Shown here one piece after another: positions 1 through 11,863 of a DNA stretch of 64,000 nucleotides. Below the pieces are notes generated by a model. That model was given only the letters and a program-made list of their open reading frames with translations. It was not told the origin of the DNA and searched no databases. The stretch is from Cryptomeria japonica (Eukaryota > Streptophyta > Pinopsida > Cupressales > Cupressaceae), in assembly GCF_030272615.1 (NCBI RefSeq), contig NC_081413.1:604934709-604998708 (forward strand), written 5' to 3'. The number at the start of each line of letters is the position of its first letter. Within the stretch, counting starts at the first letter, position 1. The position numbers and the translations under genes were made by a program.

Positions 1-797
1 AAAATAACAATTAAATATAAACATCTAAATTTCTTATTCTTTTACAAGAAATAATTTAATTCTAGGGGAGAGAGCCCTATGGTGGTGTGGGCTATGGCCA
101 AAATTTATCTTAAATATTTTATTTTGTTTTAATTTTCTACAACTACTTAGTTGTGAAGTCTCCTACTTAAAAAATGGGTTTCCAAGTTCACATGGTCAAA
201 TATGATGCCAAATCAGATGCCTTTTTTACCAAGGTGTCAAAAATGGTCTCAAAAAGAAGTAAGACCCATAGTTGCTCACTAAGTGATGTTTATTGGTGTG
301 TTGATGTGACATCACATGATTGGTTGTTTTTTCAAATTTTTTGGAATCTTTTAGAAGATAAATATTGACATGATACTTTTTGTCTCTACTAATAAACTTA
401 CTGCACCCCATTAAAAGAATAATTGACCCAACTACTGTCCTAAATCTAAGACCCCCACCACCACAAGATCCTCTCCATTATTGTCAAAATAAAATAGTCC
501 TATCCCTTCCCATTCCTTCAAATGTAATTTCCACCTCAATATTTAATATTTTATTGAGAGAGTAATCTATGTCGCGTTAACTTCAAAACTAACAATGGTA
601 TATTGAAATCTAGAAAGCTGGAGGACTTAGTTTTATGTGGTATTCCTTATCTGTAGAGAGCGACTGATTTTGAATACTAAATGTGATTATGATTCAAGTT
701 TTCCATCTTTTAGACTTTCTCTTGTGGGTTCACACTGGATTGCCCTTGCATTTCATAATGACTCTGATTGCTTGACTTAAATAATCAAATTGAACAG
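1..797. other. AT-rich flank, no gene seen
   Basis: No reading frame here looks coding; short ORFs are chance frames in AT-rich DNA. The last part is the end of laccase intron 3: the stretch just before the splice acceptor at 797 matches the same intron of the laccase pseudogene on the minus strand (just above 41610). Exons 1-3 of the laccase are not in this stretch. Confidence 0.6.
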
Positions 798-2315
798 GGG
801 AGTGGTGGAACAGTGATCCCATCGAAGTCGAAGAGGAAGCAAAACTGAGTGGAGGTGCACCGAATGTTTCAGACGGTTTCACTGTAAATGGACAGCCAGG
901 AGACCTCTATAACTGCTCAACCTCAGGTAACACTTTCCTTTTTGTTGGAAAAGGTTTGGGATTCAATTGGGTACAACTATTCGATTCTAGGTGAATGGTA
1001 GCCCATTAGTAAGACTCAATCGATTTAAAATGAATAACTCTACACAGTTAAATCCAGAAATGGACGCTTTGAATATAACCAAGGCTCGCTCAATTCCGTT
1101 TCTCACTAGTCAAAATCAAGACTGCAATCGTTAATAATGAAATCTGGTATATGCAGGAACAACAAATTTCCCTGTAGAACACGGAAAAACCTACCTACTT
1201 CGTATCGTAAATGCTGCAGTCAATAATCACCTCTTTTTCAAGATTGCATCACACAATCTTACAGTGGTATCTGTGGATGCCTCCTACACAAAGCCATACA
1301 CAACAGACATACTGATGTTAACATCTGGTCAGACTACAGACGTTCTTCTCACGGCCAATCAAGCCGAAGCCAGATATTATATGGCCGCCAAAGTATACAC
1401 TACTCAATCTGAAGCAAATATTGATAACACCACAACAACCGCCATTTTAGGCTACGTGGGCTCTAATTCATCTGCCACTCCAATCCTCCCTGACCTTCCA
1501 GTATACAATGACACTGCAACAGTGACCACATTTACCCGATCCTTACGAAGCCTGGCTTCACAGGAGCATCCAGTGGACGTTCCCCAAAGCATAAGCGACA
1601 GTAGCATCATAACCGTAGGACTCGGTTTACGCCCTTGTGAAACCGGCGGTAATTGTGGTGGCCCTAACAATACCAGACTGGCTGCGAGTATGAACAACAT
1701 ATCTTTTGTGCTGCCTGATGTCGCCATTCTGCAAGCTTATTACTTCGGCGTTAATGGAGTCTTTACCACCGACTTTCCTTCCAACACTCCAGTTGTGTAT
1801 AATTATACCGGCGATGTACCCAAAACTCTGTGGGCGCCAATTTCTGGCAGAAAAGTTAAAGTCATTGATTATAATGCCACAGTTCAAGTTGTGTTTCAGG
1901 GAACCAATATCTTCCAAGCAGACAACCATCCAATGCATATTCATGGGTATGACTTTTATATTGTAGGAGAGGGTTTTGGTAATTATGATAATGAAACAGA
2001 TCCGAGCTCTTTCAATCTGGTCGATCCACCTCAACGAAATACAGTAGGGGTTCCGGTCAATGGATGGGCCGCTATCAGATTCAAAGCTGGCAATCCAGGT
2101 AATAAAAAGTTGACAATTCTCTGATGATTCCAGAAATGATATATGGCTTGAAATTGAAGTTTGGACAATTCTCTGTTTGTGCAGGTGCATGGTTCGTACA
2201 TTGTCACTTTGATGACCATGTAACATGGGGATTGGATACTGTCTTTATTGTCAAGAACGGCCCTAGTGCTTTGGAAAGTTTGATCCCTCCTCCTGTTGAC
2301 CTCCCCAAATGCTAA
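798..2315 (+). CDS. laccase (multicopper oxidase), exons 4-6, 5' part missing
   Basis: Plant laccases are secreted blue copper oxidases of the cell wall that oxidise monolignols and other phenolics while reducing O2 to water. Three exons are seen: 798-926, 1157-2098 and 2185-2315 (stop TAA), all with GT-AG borders and matching phases, giving about 400 residues from GEWWNSDP to VDLPKC. The C-terminal copper motifs are intact: HPMHIHG near 1927 and HCHFDDHVTWGL near 2200, holding type 1, 2 and 3 ligands. Several NxT/NxS sites fit a glycoprotein. The usual family length is 550-580 residues, so about 165 N-terminal residues (signal peptide, HWHG and WWHAH motifs) are missing. They lie left of the window beyond a long intron 3, or were lost. 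No stop or frameshift is seen, so the visible part could be functional, but without exons 1-3 it may be a truncated copy. A second copy lies at 40457-48012 on the other strand. Confidence 0.88.
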
Positions 2316-5300
2316 AGCAAGTTCCAGTGTTGCAGTATTTCTAGATATAATTGATATATAATTTTTTTTATTATCCAGTGTTACAATATTTTTAAACATA
2401 ATTTAAATATAAATATTTTTATTGTGCATTCTTTTATATACTACTGGGGAATATATTATATATTTTTATATAGAAACCAGTGGAAGAAAATATTTAAAAA
2501 TCACAATTTAGGTATGTAAATGTAAAAGATCACTTGAAAGACAATTCAGTGGACCGACCTAGTCATTATGCTAAAATATTGATTAATAGCAATTGGTTGG
2601 AGTTATAATCTTATTAAAAGGGATAGAAATTGACACTGATATGTTTATTTAACATCTTGTGCAAGTAAAGTCAAAGATTATAACTAACGTTGTAGTAGAG
2701 AGAAAAATAGAATTTGAAGCTCTAGAAAATTGGAGATTGTTAATTTTTCACATTTTAATGGAGAAATCGCGATTTAAATAAATTTTGTAACATTTCAAAA
2801 ATAGGATCATGTTATCTATTATTATGTATATGTTGTTTGTTGATACAGTTTCATATTGTTTGTTTTTTAATTGTTTTTTGTTGATCATATGTTTACATCA
2901 AATCTTATATGATCTATATTAGGATGCCATTTCAATGTTGTAGATTTCAGTTTAGGTGCTTGAGTTTTTTTTATACATATTCCCTATGTGTTTACTTTGA
3001 ATCATTTTGAATGTTGATTAATGCTAGGCACAATCATACAACTTAACATATGTGTTTGACTTACTACCTTTGTTCTTGTTGACTATATTGGTTATTCTTA
3101 TCACTTGTACAATATCTAAGAGTTTGTGCATCGATATCATAATGTGCTATATGTCAATCTCCTATTTCAATATTTGTGGGAGCCCAAACAACCTAGTATC
3201 CTCTTTGTAAATTCACATACTTGACCTATCATATCGACCAAACTTACCTATCCTATGTTACTTATAGTCCAATCTTTTCTCATGTTCTTACCACTCACCC
3301 ACATTATAAAATATATGAAAAGTTGGTACCACTATAGTGCTCTTTTTTTGTTGGATAATAGCAGGTTGGCCAATGATTGTACTCCATTTGTTACTAGTTG
3401 GTAGAGGGACTAAGCCCAATTCTCCTCCATGGCCACCTTCATTTTCTTGTAAGCTCATACATTGACAACATCAAGAACCAATATTTCTACATGTTAAATT
3501 GCATTAGCCTATGCTTCATTTTCAAGTGAAAATATTTGATATAAGTTTTGTTGATTCATTCATAATTATTAGATCAAAAATCATACTTAATAATGTTTGT
3601 TTGTCTCTAGCCTAGTTTAAACTCTTTAAATAAAATGTATTTGGTTCATTCAATTTATTTTTCCATGAAGTGTTTCTTCCTATCATTCCGTCTATTTAAC
3701 GTGGTAAATATGAGATTTAAATGATCTCATTGATATTTTAAAAACCACAATAGGAGGACCACATCAAGGTCAACTACCATCCTAAGTGGATTTCTCCTCC
3801 TACTAAAAATTCTCCAATGCATGAAATGATATTATTTGGCATAATCATACATAATTTAATAGTTCTTACCCATAAAAAAATTTGAGAAACATATGTGGAC
3901 CCATGCTACATAATTATTTCCACTTCATCAATGCTTGCATCCTTCGAAACATCTTGTTGGATATCAAATATTGAGCTATACAAATCCTAGAGAACTCTAG
4001 ACCAAAAACTAAGTTTGACAAAATATAATTTGGAACCATAGACTATAACTCATTATTAGATAATAGATAGCAAAGGCATGATTAATTATAGAGAGTACTA
4101 GATAAGTGAAAGGTAAAGAGGGATAAACTGGTCAAAATTTGTTAATATTTTTTATAAACTAGAGTTAGATGTAGTTGTTGTTAAACTTTGAAGAGCTTCT
4201 AGGTTATAAATTTAATATGTGGAAAATATGAAATTCAAGATTCCTCATGGTTATCAAATATATAATTTATTATGATACTTACATGATAAAATTTGTTTAA
4301 GTAAAAATCTATTTGTGTTACCCTTTTGTTAATTTTGAAGAGGTAAAAACATGCACATGTACAACAAACCTAAAAACTAGTAAAATAAGTGTTCTCAAAT
4401 TCCTTTTGCTGACAATATGTTGATGTTTTGGATGAATTGTTTAAACTTATTTTCTTCTTTTATGAAATTCTTCTTTTAATAATTATTTAGTAGGATAAAG
4501 GTACAAGTTAAGGTTAAGTTGATGTAAAATATTTATACTAGGAGAAAAATTGTAGAGCAAACTAAATTTCAAATGACAATTTATTGAAAAGGCATGCACA
4601 TGTACATTTTTTTTTCTCAAAACTTTAATTTGGAAAATCATAAAAAATTATAGTTTAGTTTAAACTATATTTGAAAGTAGGCATTAGCCTCTACATAAAA
4701 ATAAAATTTATTAATAAAATGGTAATTTAAACTTGTTTTTCATATTGATTATATTAATTTTATGTCACTAACCATAGATCTAATCTAGAATGATTCGATA
4801 TTTTTTTTCAACACTAGATTGTTAGTTTGCTAGATATTTAGTGATTTTGATATTTTTTGCAAGGTATGGTTATCAATATTTATTAAACTTATTTTGCCTA
4901 GGTGTCATCCCATAGATGCTAAGGATTGTGTTTAGTGTTTCTCTACACAAAAGCATTCCCTCTTTATCAATCCTCAAATTATTATAGTATCTCTATGTAA
5001 AGGTGTGTGAATGTAAATGGGTTCACTAGTCTAAATATGCAAACTTGGAATCAAACCCATTCATATCAACTCACATTCGAGAAACAAACAATAAGCCCAA
5101 CTTGAGACCTATTGAAAGAGCTAGACACAAATTTATTATTTTACTTTTATTGAATTGTTGCAATTGGATAAGATAGAATAATTCAACACAAGAACTAGGG
5201 TTAATGTTACAAAATTGAGAGTAATCAACAATAAAAGAAGGTTTCAAAGAAGATTTGGATACTCTAAGTTTTGATCGATAAATAAGGATTAGTGTCATAT

Positions 5301-6340
5301 CACCACCTCAAAAAAAAACTTTTATCATGAACATAAAAGATAGAAGGTAAGGAGGCCAACACAAAGAAATGAATTAGAGGATGTAGATTAGTGATCAATG
5401 AAGGTTTATCATTATAACAATAATAATCAAATAAAATAGAAATTAACTAAAGTCTTAATGAAGAGTTTTGATTAGAAAAAATAAGAGATAAATAATTAAT
5501 TAACAATTAGAGAAGAGACATGTCACCTCAAAAGGATCATCTCTTCTCAATAGAGTAATGGGAATAAAAGGAAGAGACTATAATGGATGGAGGTCAACAT
5601 AAAATCATTTAAATAGATCAAATCATTAAATCACATCGAATCATTAAAAAAAAATAACCATTCAAGCAGACTGAACAAGAAGAAGAAGAATTTTCCATAA
5701 GATAGAGTGCAACAATCACAAAAGAGACCATTCCAATTCATCATAGAAAAATTCTAGTTACCTCATATTATTATTACCAGAAACATTATGTGGTATACTT
5801 GACATTTCTAGGTTAAAAAATGTCTTGTACATGTATACATATTGCTTATGCATAGTAGAGAATGCTTCAGTATATGTTCATATGATAGAGTACAAGTTGT
5901 GCTTGATTATCTAAAACCCTTCTTGTAGGAAGGGCCTAGGGTGTAAGAAAAAGGGGAATAGGAGGACTAAGTAAGTAGCCCATCCTAAAGTTGACCATAA
6001 TGGCTCCTAGGACCAAAGGGAACATACATAGAAGAGACAAGAAATCCCCTTGTGACCTCCACCCATCTCTGCAAGATGGCATTTGTCACTAAGCAAGCAA
6101 GAGGGCTCTATCTAACATCCACTCTTGGGATTAGTGTAGAAATGGCTTCAAGTAGTCTCATCATGTCTCTTCCTCCCAAATAGTATATGAATATGATGTG
6201 ATCTTGTCTAATCCTAATGATTGAATATATATTGTAGCATTGTAATCCAAGACCACGTTATTTAAAGAGATATTCACTTAGTAAGATGTAATCCTAATCT
6301 TAATTTGTTCTAATTATGATTTTAGGGCAAATTCTAGGGA
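2316..6340. other. AT-rich spacer, no gene recognised
   Basis: Laccase 3' flank followed by about 4 kb of AT-rich DNA. No ORF with a plausible protein, no tRNA-like structure and no clear terminal repeats were seen. Probably old, unrecognisable repeat DNA. Confidence 0.5.
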
Positions 6341-6359
6341 AAATCGGGATGGAGAAATT

Positions 6360-7918
6360 GCAATTGGGTTCAGAGCACCATTCTTACTAGCCTAAGGGAT
6401 AGAGAACAGTAATGCAAACTAGCCAAAGGGCTTTGAAAAAGGAAAGAAAGAAATTGCCATCCACAATGAGCAAAAAAATGAGCAATGAAGTGAGGACTCT
6501 CATGGAACAAAACAACAAGACTCTCATAGAGAAAAATGAAAAAATCAAAAGGACAACTCAATTTTTCCTTCACGCTGTCGAAAAAATAAAGAACAATAAC
6601 TCTAGCCCCAACCAAAATCGTGAGAGGGATACCCATTACAATTATTCAAAAAATGATCACCCCGCTAGTTTATGAATACCTAGACCCATGAGACTCCCTT
6701 CGTACCTAGGGAAGAACCCATATTCAGCCTATATCACGTGTATGCTCATCTTAATTCCTTTACACCTTTCAAATAGGGAAGATTGATCAAAGTGTTCAGC
6801 TCTCCAATATGATTATGGTTGAGCCTATTTATGTTCCCTAATAAATTTTGGACAATTAAGATCTTAGTTTGATTTCATAGGCATTATACCAATGTCATGT
6901 GAAGTTGAGTTATTCTTAGCTTGAACCTCCATGAAGAAAATTCATTTTCTAGTGCATAAGTATTTGAAGTTCTTATTTGAAGGAAAAATGCATACTATAT
7001 TTCATAGTGGGTGCCAGCCCTCATCTATATGTGGAGAATTTTCACTTGAATATGTTTTGCCTCAACAACCTCAACCTATTTGACCTCATGAGAATAGCTT
7101 GTTACTTTCCTACAAAATTTTTAAGGCCTATAGAATAACAAAGTTACCCTTAGGTATTTCCTTGAGACCCACTCTAAATTCTACCTATAAGGATCCTTCA
7201 ACATCTATTTAAATACCAAAATAAGTCTTTCTACCCCAAAGATAATAAGTGAACCACATCTTAGTCCATCCCTTTTCTCCTTAGAACATCTAAGACAAAT
7301 CCTTGACCAAATTTAGACCTCCTCCTTCCTCTAAATCTTTAGAGGTTCCTTCTATTCCTACTTTCAAATTTCTAGATAAAATGAAGAAAAAGAGACAATA
7401 TTGAGAGATACCCAACATCCTTTGATAGAAGCCTCAAACACTAACCAAAAAAATCATAGTATGATAGAACATTGGCGAAGATGCCATGTTGTGGGTTATC
7501 ATCTTGTCGTAAGAAATGTCTTCCTCTATGTAATTAGATGTTGGTTTGACAATCACTCCTTAACCTTCCTTACCTTCACCCACTCCTAATGTTTATTGTT
7601 ACCTTTCCCAACCTTGTCAAAAGATGATGTTGTAAGTTCTAAGGGATTTTTCTCCTCTTACTTCTATTATAGCACCTACGACAATAAATTTTGGTGATGA
7701 TTCAGATGACATAGTGGAAACTATAGAGAGTGAGTTGGGTTGTCCTAATATTTGATAAAGAATTAACTGTAAATACTAGTGACACACATAGTGATCCTTT
7801 CTTAGTGAATTATCCATGTTTAAAACTAAAGATAGTTTCTTATACTATGCTAGTTGTATCTCCTTTAGCATCTGTTGCACCATCTCTTTATAATGATGAG
7901 ATAGATTGGGAGACATAA
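6360..7918 (+). other. weak coding relic, possibly retroelement gag
   Basis: A short lysine- and glutamine-rich frame (6412-6675) reads as a hydrophilic, possibly coiled-coil protein and is followed by fragments in changing frames, including an acidic segment near 7690-7740 (NFGDDSDD). The composition resembles the gag region of a long-dead LTR retroelement, but no zinc knuckle, protease or polymerase motif was found. The identity is a guess. Confidence 0.2.
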
Positions 7919-7994
7919 ATTTTTCTATAGATTAGCTCATAAAAATAGTACCTCTTTGTCTTTGTGTGTTTTCTTGTATGTAATGTGATTCACC

Positions 7995-8250
7995 ATGATG
8001 TTATACTTGGTGTCTTTCCATTCACTAGGTTCTCCTTGGATGACCCTTGTTTTTATATTGGCACAAGGATATGAAAATACTAGCCTTGTTGTGACAATCC
8101 TCTATTGGTATCTTCATTCTTCTACTTGTTATACATCTTATGTCATTAATGAAGTTTTGTATTATCTTTTAGGGATGATGTTTAGTCTTTTGCATGTTGA
8201 CCCAAAATTATTGGATCCCATATGTGTTATTATTCACATTTAATATTGCC
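7995..8250. other. short ORF, probably not a gene
   Basis: An 82-codon frame at 7995-8243 is rich in leucine and tyrosine and sits directly before the repeats starting at 8251. No family was recognised; it is probably a chance frame in an old repeat. Confidence 0.2.
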
Positions 8251-8781
8251 TTGATTTTCCTATGTTTAGGGGCATTTCATTATTGTAACACACTTGTCTT
8301 TGAACGTATAGTACCTTGAAGAAATTTCTCTTGGTTGACTTATAAATTACTTTTTAACATGTGGTCACACATTCCTAAATGTGTTTCACTTAATGCACAC
8401 CACATGGGATTGGTTGTACACTTTGATCACACATCATGATCTTGTTTGTACTACTATAGCACCCTTTTACAATATTCTATCAAGACTTCCTAGCAAACAA
8501 AAAGTTTTCTCTAGCATTATAATCTCTATTTGCATGAATCTCACCTAAAATAACATACCTTTCTACCCTTTGTGAGACCTTCACTTGTTCGTGAGCCACC
8601 AAGCATAACACAACTTGATATATCTTTATGATGTCTTGATTTGCCTATGTTTGCACCAAGGTATTTCACTATTGCAACATGCTTGTCTTTGAATGTATAC
8701 TACCATAAAGAAATGTTTCTTGGTTGGTGTGTGCAATTACTTTAATGTGGAGGCATACATTCTTAAATGTGTTTGGTGAAA
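8251..8781 (+). repeat. diverged direct repeat, two copies about 385 bp apart
   Basis: A segment of about 140 bp at 8251-8395 recurs at 8637-8781 in the same direction. Both read through TTTCCTATGTTTA / TTGCCTATGTTTG, then CACTTGTCTTTGAA / GCTTGTCTTTGAA and end in CCTAAATGTGTTT / TTAAATGTGTTT. Many substitutions separate them, so this is an old duplication, perhaps ends of a decayed element. Confidence 0.55.
8396..8636 (+). repeat. dispersed repeat, second copy at 37500-37735
   Basis: The stretch containing GATTGGTTGTACACTTTGA and later GAGCCACC is found again, same strand, at 37500-37735, with block-wise similarity over about 240 bp. It lies between the two arms of the 8251/8637 direct repeat. 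Probably a fragment of an old transposable element. Confidence 0.6.
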
Positions 8782-9595
8782 GTATGGATCTATGTCGCAC
8801 CTACATCTAATCTGTGCGATTCAGCCAGAAGGGTTCTGGCCGAAAGGGTTCCAGTTGGAATCCTTCCAATCAAACCAATGTAGTAGTCACATGGATCTGG
8901 CATGGCAAAGAGGTTCTGACTAAAAGCGTTCTAGCAGGAACCCCTTTCCCTTTATAAACTATGAAAAAACCTTTTCCCTTCATTTTGCACTAACCGACTT
9001 AGAGTTGAGTGGGCGAGGAGGAGAAATGGGAAATAGTTTTGGCCTGAAGCATTTCGGAGGTAGTTTTTTTTGTTTTTTTTTAGTGTTTTTCAAAATTCAA
9101 TAGTAGTAATATATTAATTATTTAGTTTTTTTATAATAATTTTCTATTCTTTTTTAGTTTTTTAGTTTATTAGTTTTTTAATTCTTAATAATATTTTAGC
9201 TTTAAATTTTTTTAATGTTTAATAATATAGTAGTGTTAAACATTTTAATGGTTAAATGTTTTTTAATGGTTAATTATTTATAAATGTGGCATACACATAT
9301 ATACAACTTTACTAGGATACCTGAACACATAATAGGACACTTGAACACATACTAGGACATCGTAAGACACTATTAAGACATGAACGAACCCTTATTAAAT
9401 ATAAAGACATATTTTGACCCATTTTAGCATCCTCACATGTATAACATATAAGACCCCATATGACACAATAACACCCCTTAAGACCCCTGCTAGCTATAAT
9501 GATCCCTTACGACTTTAATGATCCATAATAATACCTTAAGAGAATAATACCGCATGACCCCTACTAACTCCATATGACCCCATAGGATCATATAC
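8782..9595. other. AT-rich spacer leading into satellite-like DNA
   Basis: T-rich low-complexity DNA (9060-9290) followed from about 9300 by degenerate short motifs such as GGACAC, GACCCC and CCTTAAGAC that resemble pieces of the satellite at 21752-24110. No gene is seen. Confidence 0.4.
8833..8858 (+). repeat. 26-bp motif with an inverted copy at 29641-29666
   Basis: The motif starting GTTCTGGCCGAAAGGGTTCC has a reverse-complement copy at 29641-29666 with three mismatches. Around 8826-8930 there are further variants of the same motif (TTCTGGCCG, TTCTGACTA, TTCCAGTTGG). A TATA-like CTTTATAAAC follows near 8950. This may be part of an old LTR. Confidence 0.4.
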
Positions 9596-9765
9596 TATCA
9601 TAAGGGGTTATATGGAGTCATTAAGGGTCATATGGGGTCCTAAGGGGCCACCCATGTGTTCTAACACATGTGTGGCCCCTTAGGACCCCATATTTCCTCT
9701 GATGACACCATATGATCCCATAGGATAACATAGTGTCCAAAGGGGTCATATGGGATCCTAAATGA
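9596..9765 (+). repeat. diverged single unit of the palindromic satellite
   Basis: This segment carries the same elements as the array at 21752-24110: GGTCCTAAGGGG, then CATGTGTTCTAACACATGTG as a palindrome centre, then CCCCTTAGGACC, and the CATAGTGTCC segment. It is the only copy left of the GC-rich block, so that block lies between satellite-related sequences. Confidence 0.65.
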
Positions 9766-9779
9766 ATGGATAGGGATTG

Positions 9780-11843
9780 AGAGTTGTTATGCCTATATCT
9801 CTATGGGGAGTCAGATCTCTCTCTCAATAGATACGTCGATGCCCATAGAACTGTAGAGCTTGCTAGGCTCATCAATAGCATCAGTTACAGAACCTGTTCA
9901 AAAGTTGATTGACTGGGAACCAATAGATGATCCCACAGGAGCAGGAGCAACTTCCCCCGTAGTAGATTGAGATCGAGATGCGGATTCAAGTGACCAAGTA
10001 GTTGTTTCAGATCTAGATCCCGAAGAAGTCTGGTTTCTTGAGTAAAACGCCCCAATATGTGTATAGTTTAATGAGTGAAACACGTTATACCCTAGGGATG
10101 TCTGGTTTCTCATTTTTTCATACGCCCGATCCATACGGGAAATACATACTCGCTATTACTATTATATACGATGCACTACTGATAGTTATTCCGAGTTCTG
10201 CTACAATCCTAGGCATCCTACTATTCTATGTGGTGGTTTCATTTCCGGATCAAGACCTACCACCAGTGGGCTAGGGCTATCGAAGTGACGAAGATGTTGG
10301 ATCAGATCGAAGTCCCTATAAGTAACAAATATTATGTCCGTATAGAAGAAGTGAAGTTTGACAACCTTGCTATCTACCTAACTAACCGCTTGCTTCACTC
10401 ACTGATCCTGTGCCTCTAAGTTGGGTATCGATCATGATCAACAGTTTCCTATTTGGCCCAACGATGATGGTAAAGAGCATTAGGTCGTAAAGCAGGGAAT
10501 GACAACAAAGCGAATATATGACTGGCCTTTTATGTTGATGAAACCACTGCTTCTAGGTAAACCTAGTCAACTGCCCTATCTTATACTGCTTGTGCCTATC
10601 ATTTTCTTTACCCGAGAGATCAACTTTCTCTATTATGGGTACTCAGTTCTAGGACCACCTAAAGAAAAGATATTCGCTTCACATTATGCCCATAGAATTG
10701 TAGGGGGTCATTCATTCTTGGTCAGATAACCATAAAATGTCAAGGGGAGCTTCATCTCGGTAAACGAGGTCACCTGCCCACCGTAGCCCTTCTTCTTTTC
10801 CTGGTTCTTAGAGAAGGGAAGTTGCCCATGTCTCCTATCTTTGTTGCTGAGGCCAGTCTCGGATTTCCCTAATGGGTCCGCGTGAGCTGCTCTGACCACT
10901 TTTCTACCGATGTAACACAGGGATGTTTAATTCGCCTACAACGTACGATCTTCCTGCTTCAGATGATTTGTCCCCAATCAAGCATGTGGGCCTTTGTCTC
11001 CGCGAACGACGCCCTTGTAGCTATATAATAAAGTGCCTGCCTCTGCAAAACATGTTAGCCTTATTATGTTGCCTATCTGGGCCAATCCCCTAGGGATACT
11101 ATGATTCTTAATTAATTAACCCGCTACCCGGTCTCCTCCCACCCATAATTGAATCTGAGGGGGGGGCAACCCGACTGCTAGTATAGGGGGGCAACTGGCC
11201 CTACTATCTATAAGGGATCTGCTTCATTAACTTAGTCAATTAGAAGGTGCTCTACTACGGGTGCTTAAATTGGATATCAATCTGGGTATAGATCTGGAAC
11301 CGTGGGATCCGCATTCTTCGGAACTAAATCTGGATCTGCAATTGTATGACGGGTGCCTGTTCCAGGATATGGTTATGGGACTAGATATGCCCTTAGATAT
11401 AGTAGGGCAATGAGACGAACGTGTGAGGATGCTAGCTTTGATGCCAATGGTCCTGCTCCCATTTATGCCTTTGCCGCTTCCTTTGATGGATCTGCTGCTG
11501 GTACCTCCACTTACCGCAGTTGGTGTTGCTTTCCTATTCCCTATGCGCGTAAGCATAGTTTAAGTGCGTGATAATGGCTTGGATAAACTTAGTCAACCAC
11601 ATCTCTAGTTGGGTCTTAAGTTGTCGACTATGCTTGCTTTGGGACTGATCTCCAATACTAATAAATGGATTAAAATCTACCTTCACCCTTGCTCTTATCT
11701 CTCCTACATATCTATCGTCTCGGTATGGATCTCCAATGAATGGAACTAGAGCTGGCCCTTCAATCGTTGCTCTTGATCAAAGAGAGGGTGGTTAAAGAGA
11801 GGTTGGTTTCCCTAAGATAGGGCGGTTAGAGATAGGCCCCCCC
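9780..11843. other. GC-richer low-coding block, part 1 (mitochondrial-like?)
   Basis: Base composition changes abruptly from the AT-rich surroundings. No long ORF, no TE protein and no recognised organelle gene is seen. Phrases such as CTACTATCTATAAGGG, runs of G or C and abundant short repeats recall plant mitochondrial intergenic DNA. Small frames (10038-10274, partly hydrophobic; 10499-10729; 11236-11556) match nothing I recognise. Assignment as a nuclear copy of mitochondrial DNA is inference. Confidence 0.35.
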
Positions 11844-11863
11844 ACACAGGAATGAAGATAGAA
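11844..11863 (+). repeat. left copy of 20-bp direct repeat
   Basis: Matches 13906-13925 at 19 of 20 positions. A third, weaker copy (ACAAAGATAGAA) lies directly before the right one. Candidate target duplication of the insert between them, or a pre-existing local repeat. Confidence 0.5.

Noticed and set aside
1452-2399. Minus-strand frames of 91-199 codons opposite the laccase
   Set aside because: Antisense shadows of laccase exons 5 and 6; the plus strand carries the conserved copper motifs and splice phases.
10038-10274. Partly hydrophobic frame as a possible mitochondrial membrane protein
   Set aside because: The text does not match any mitochondrial gene family I know, and start and end are arbitrary.
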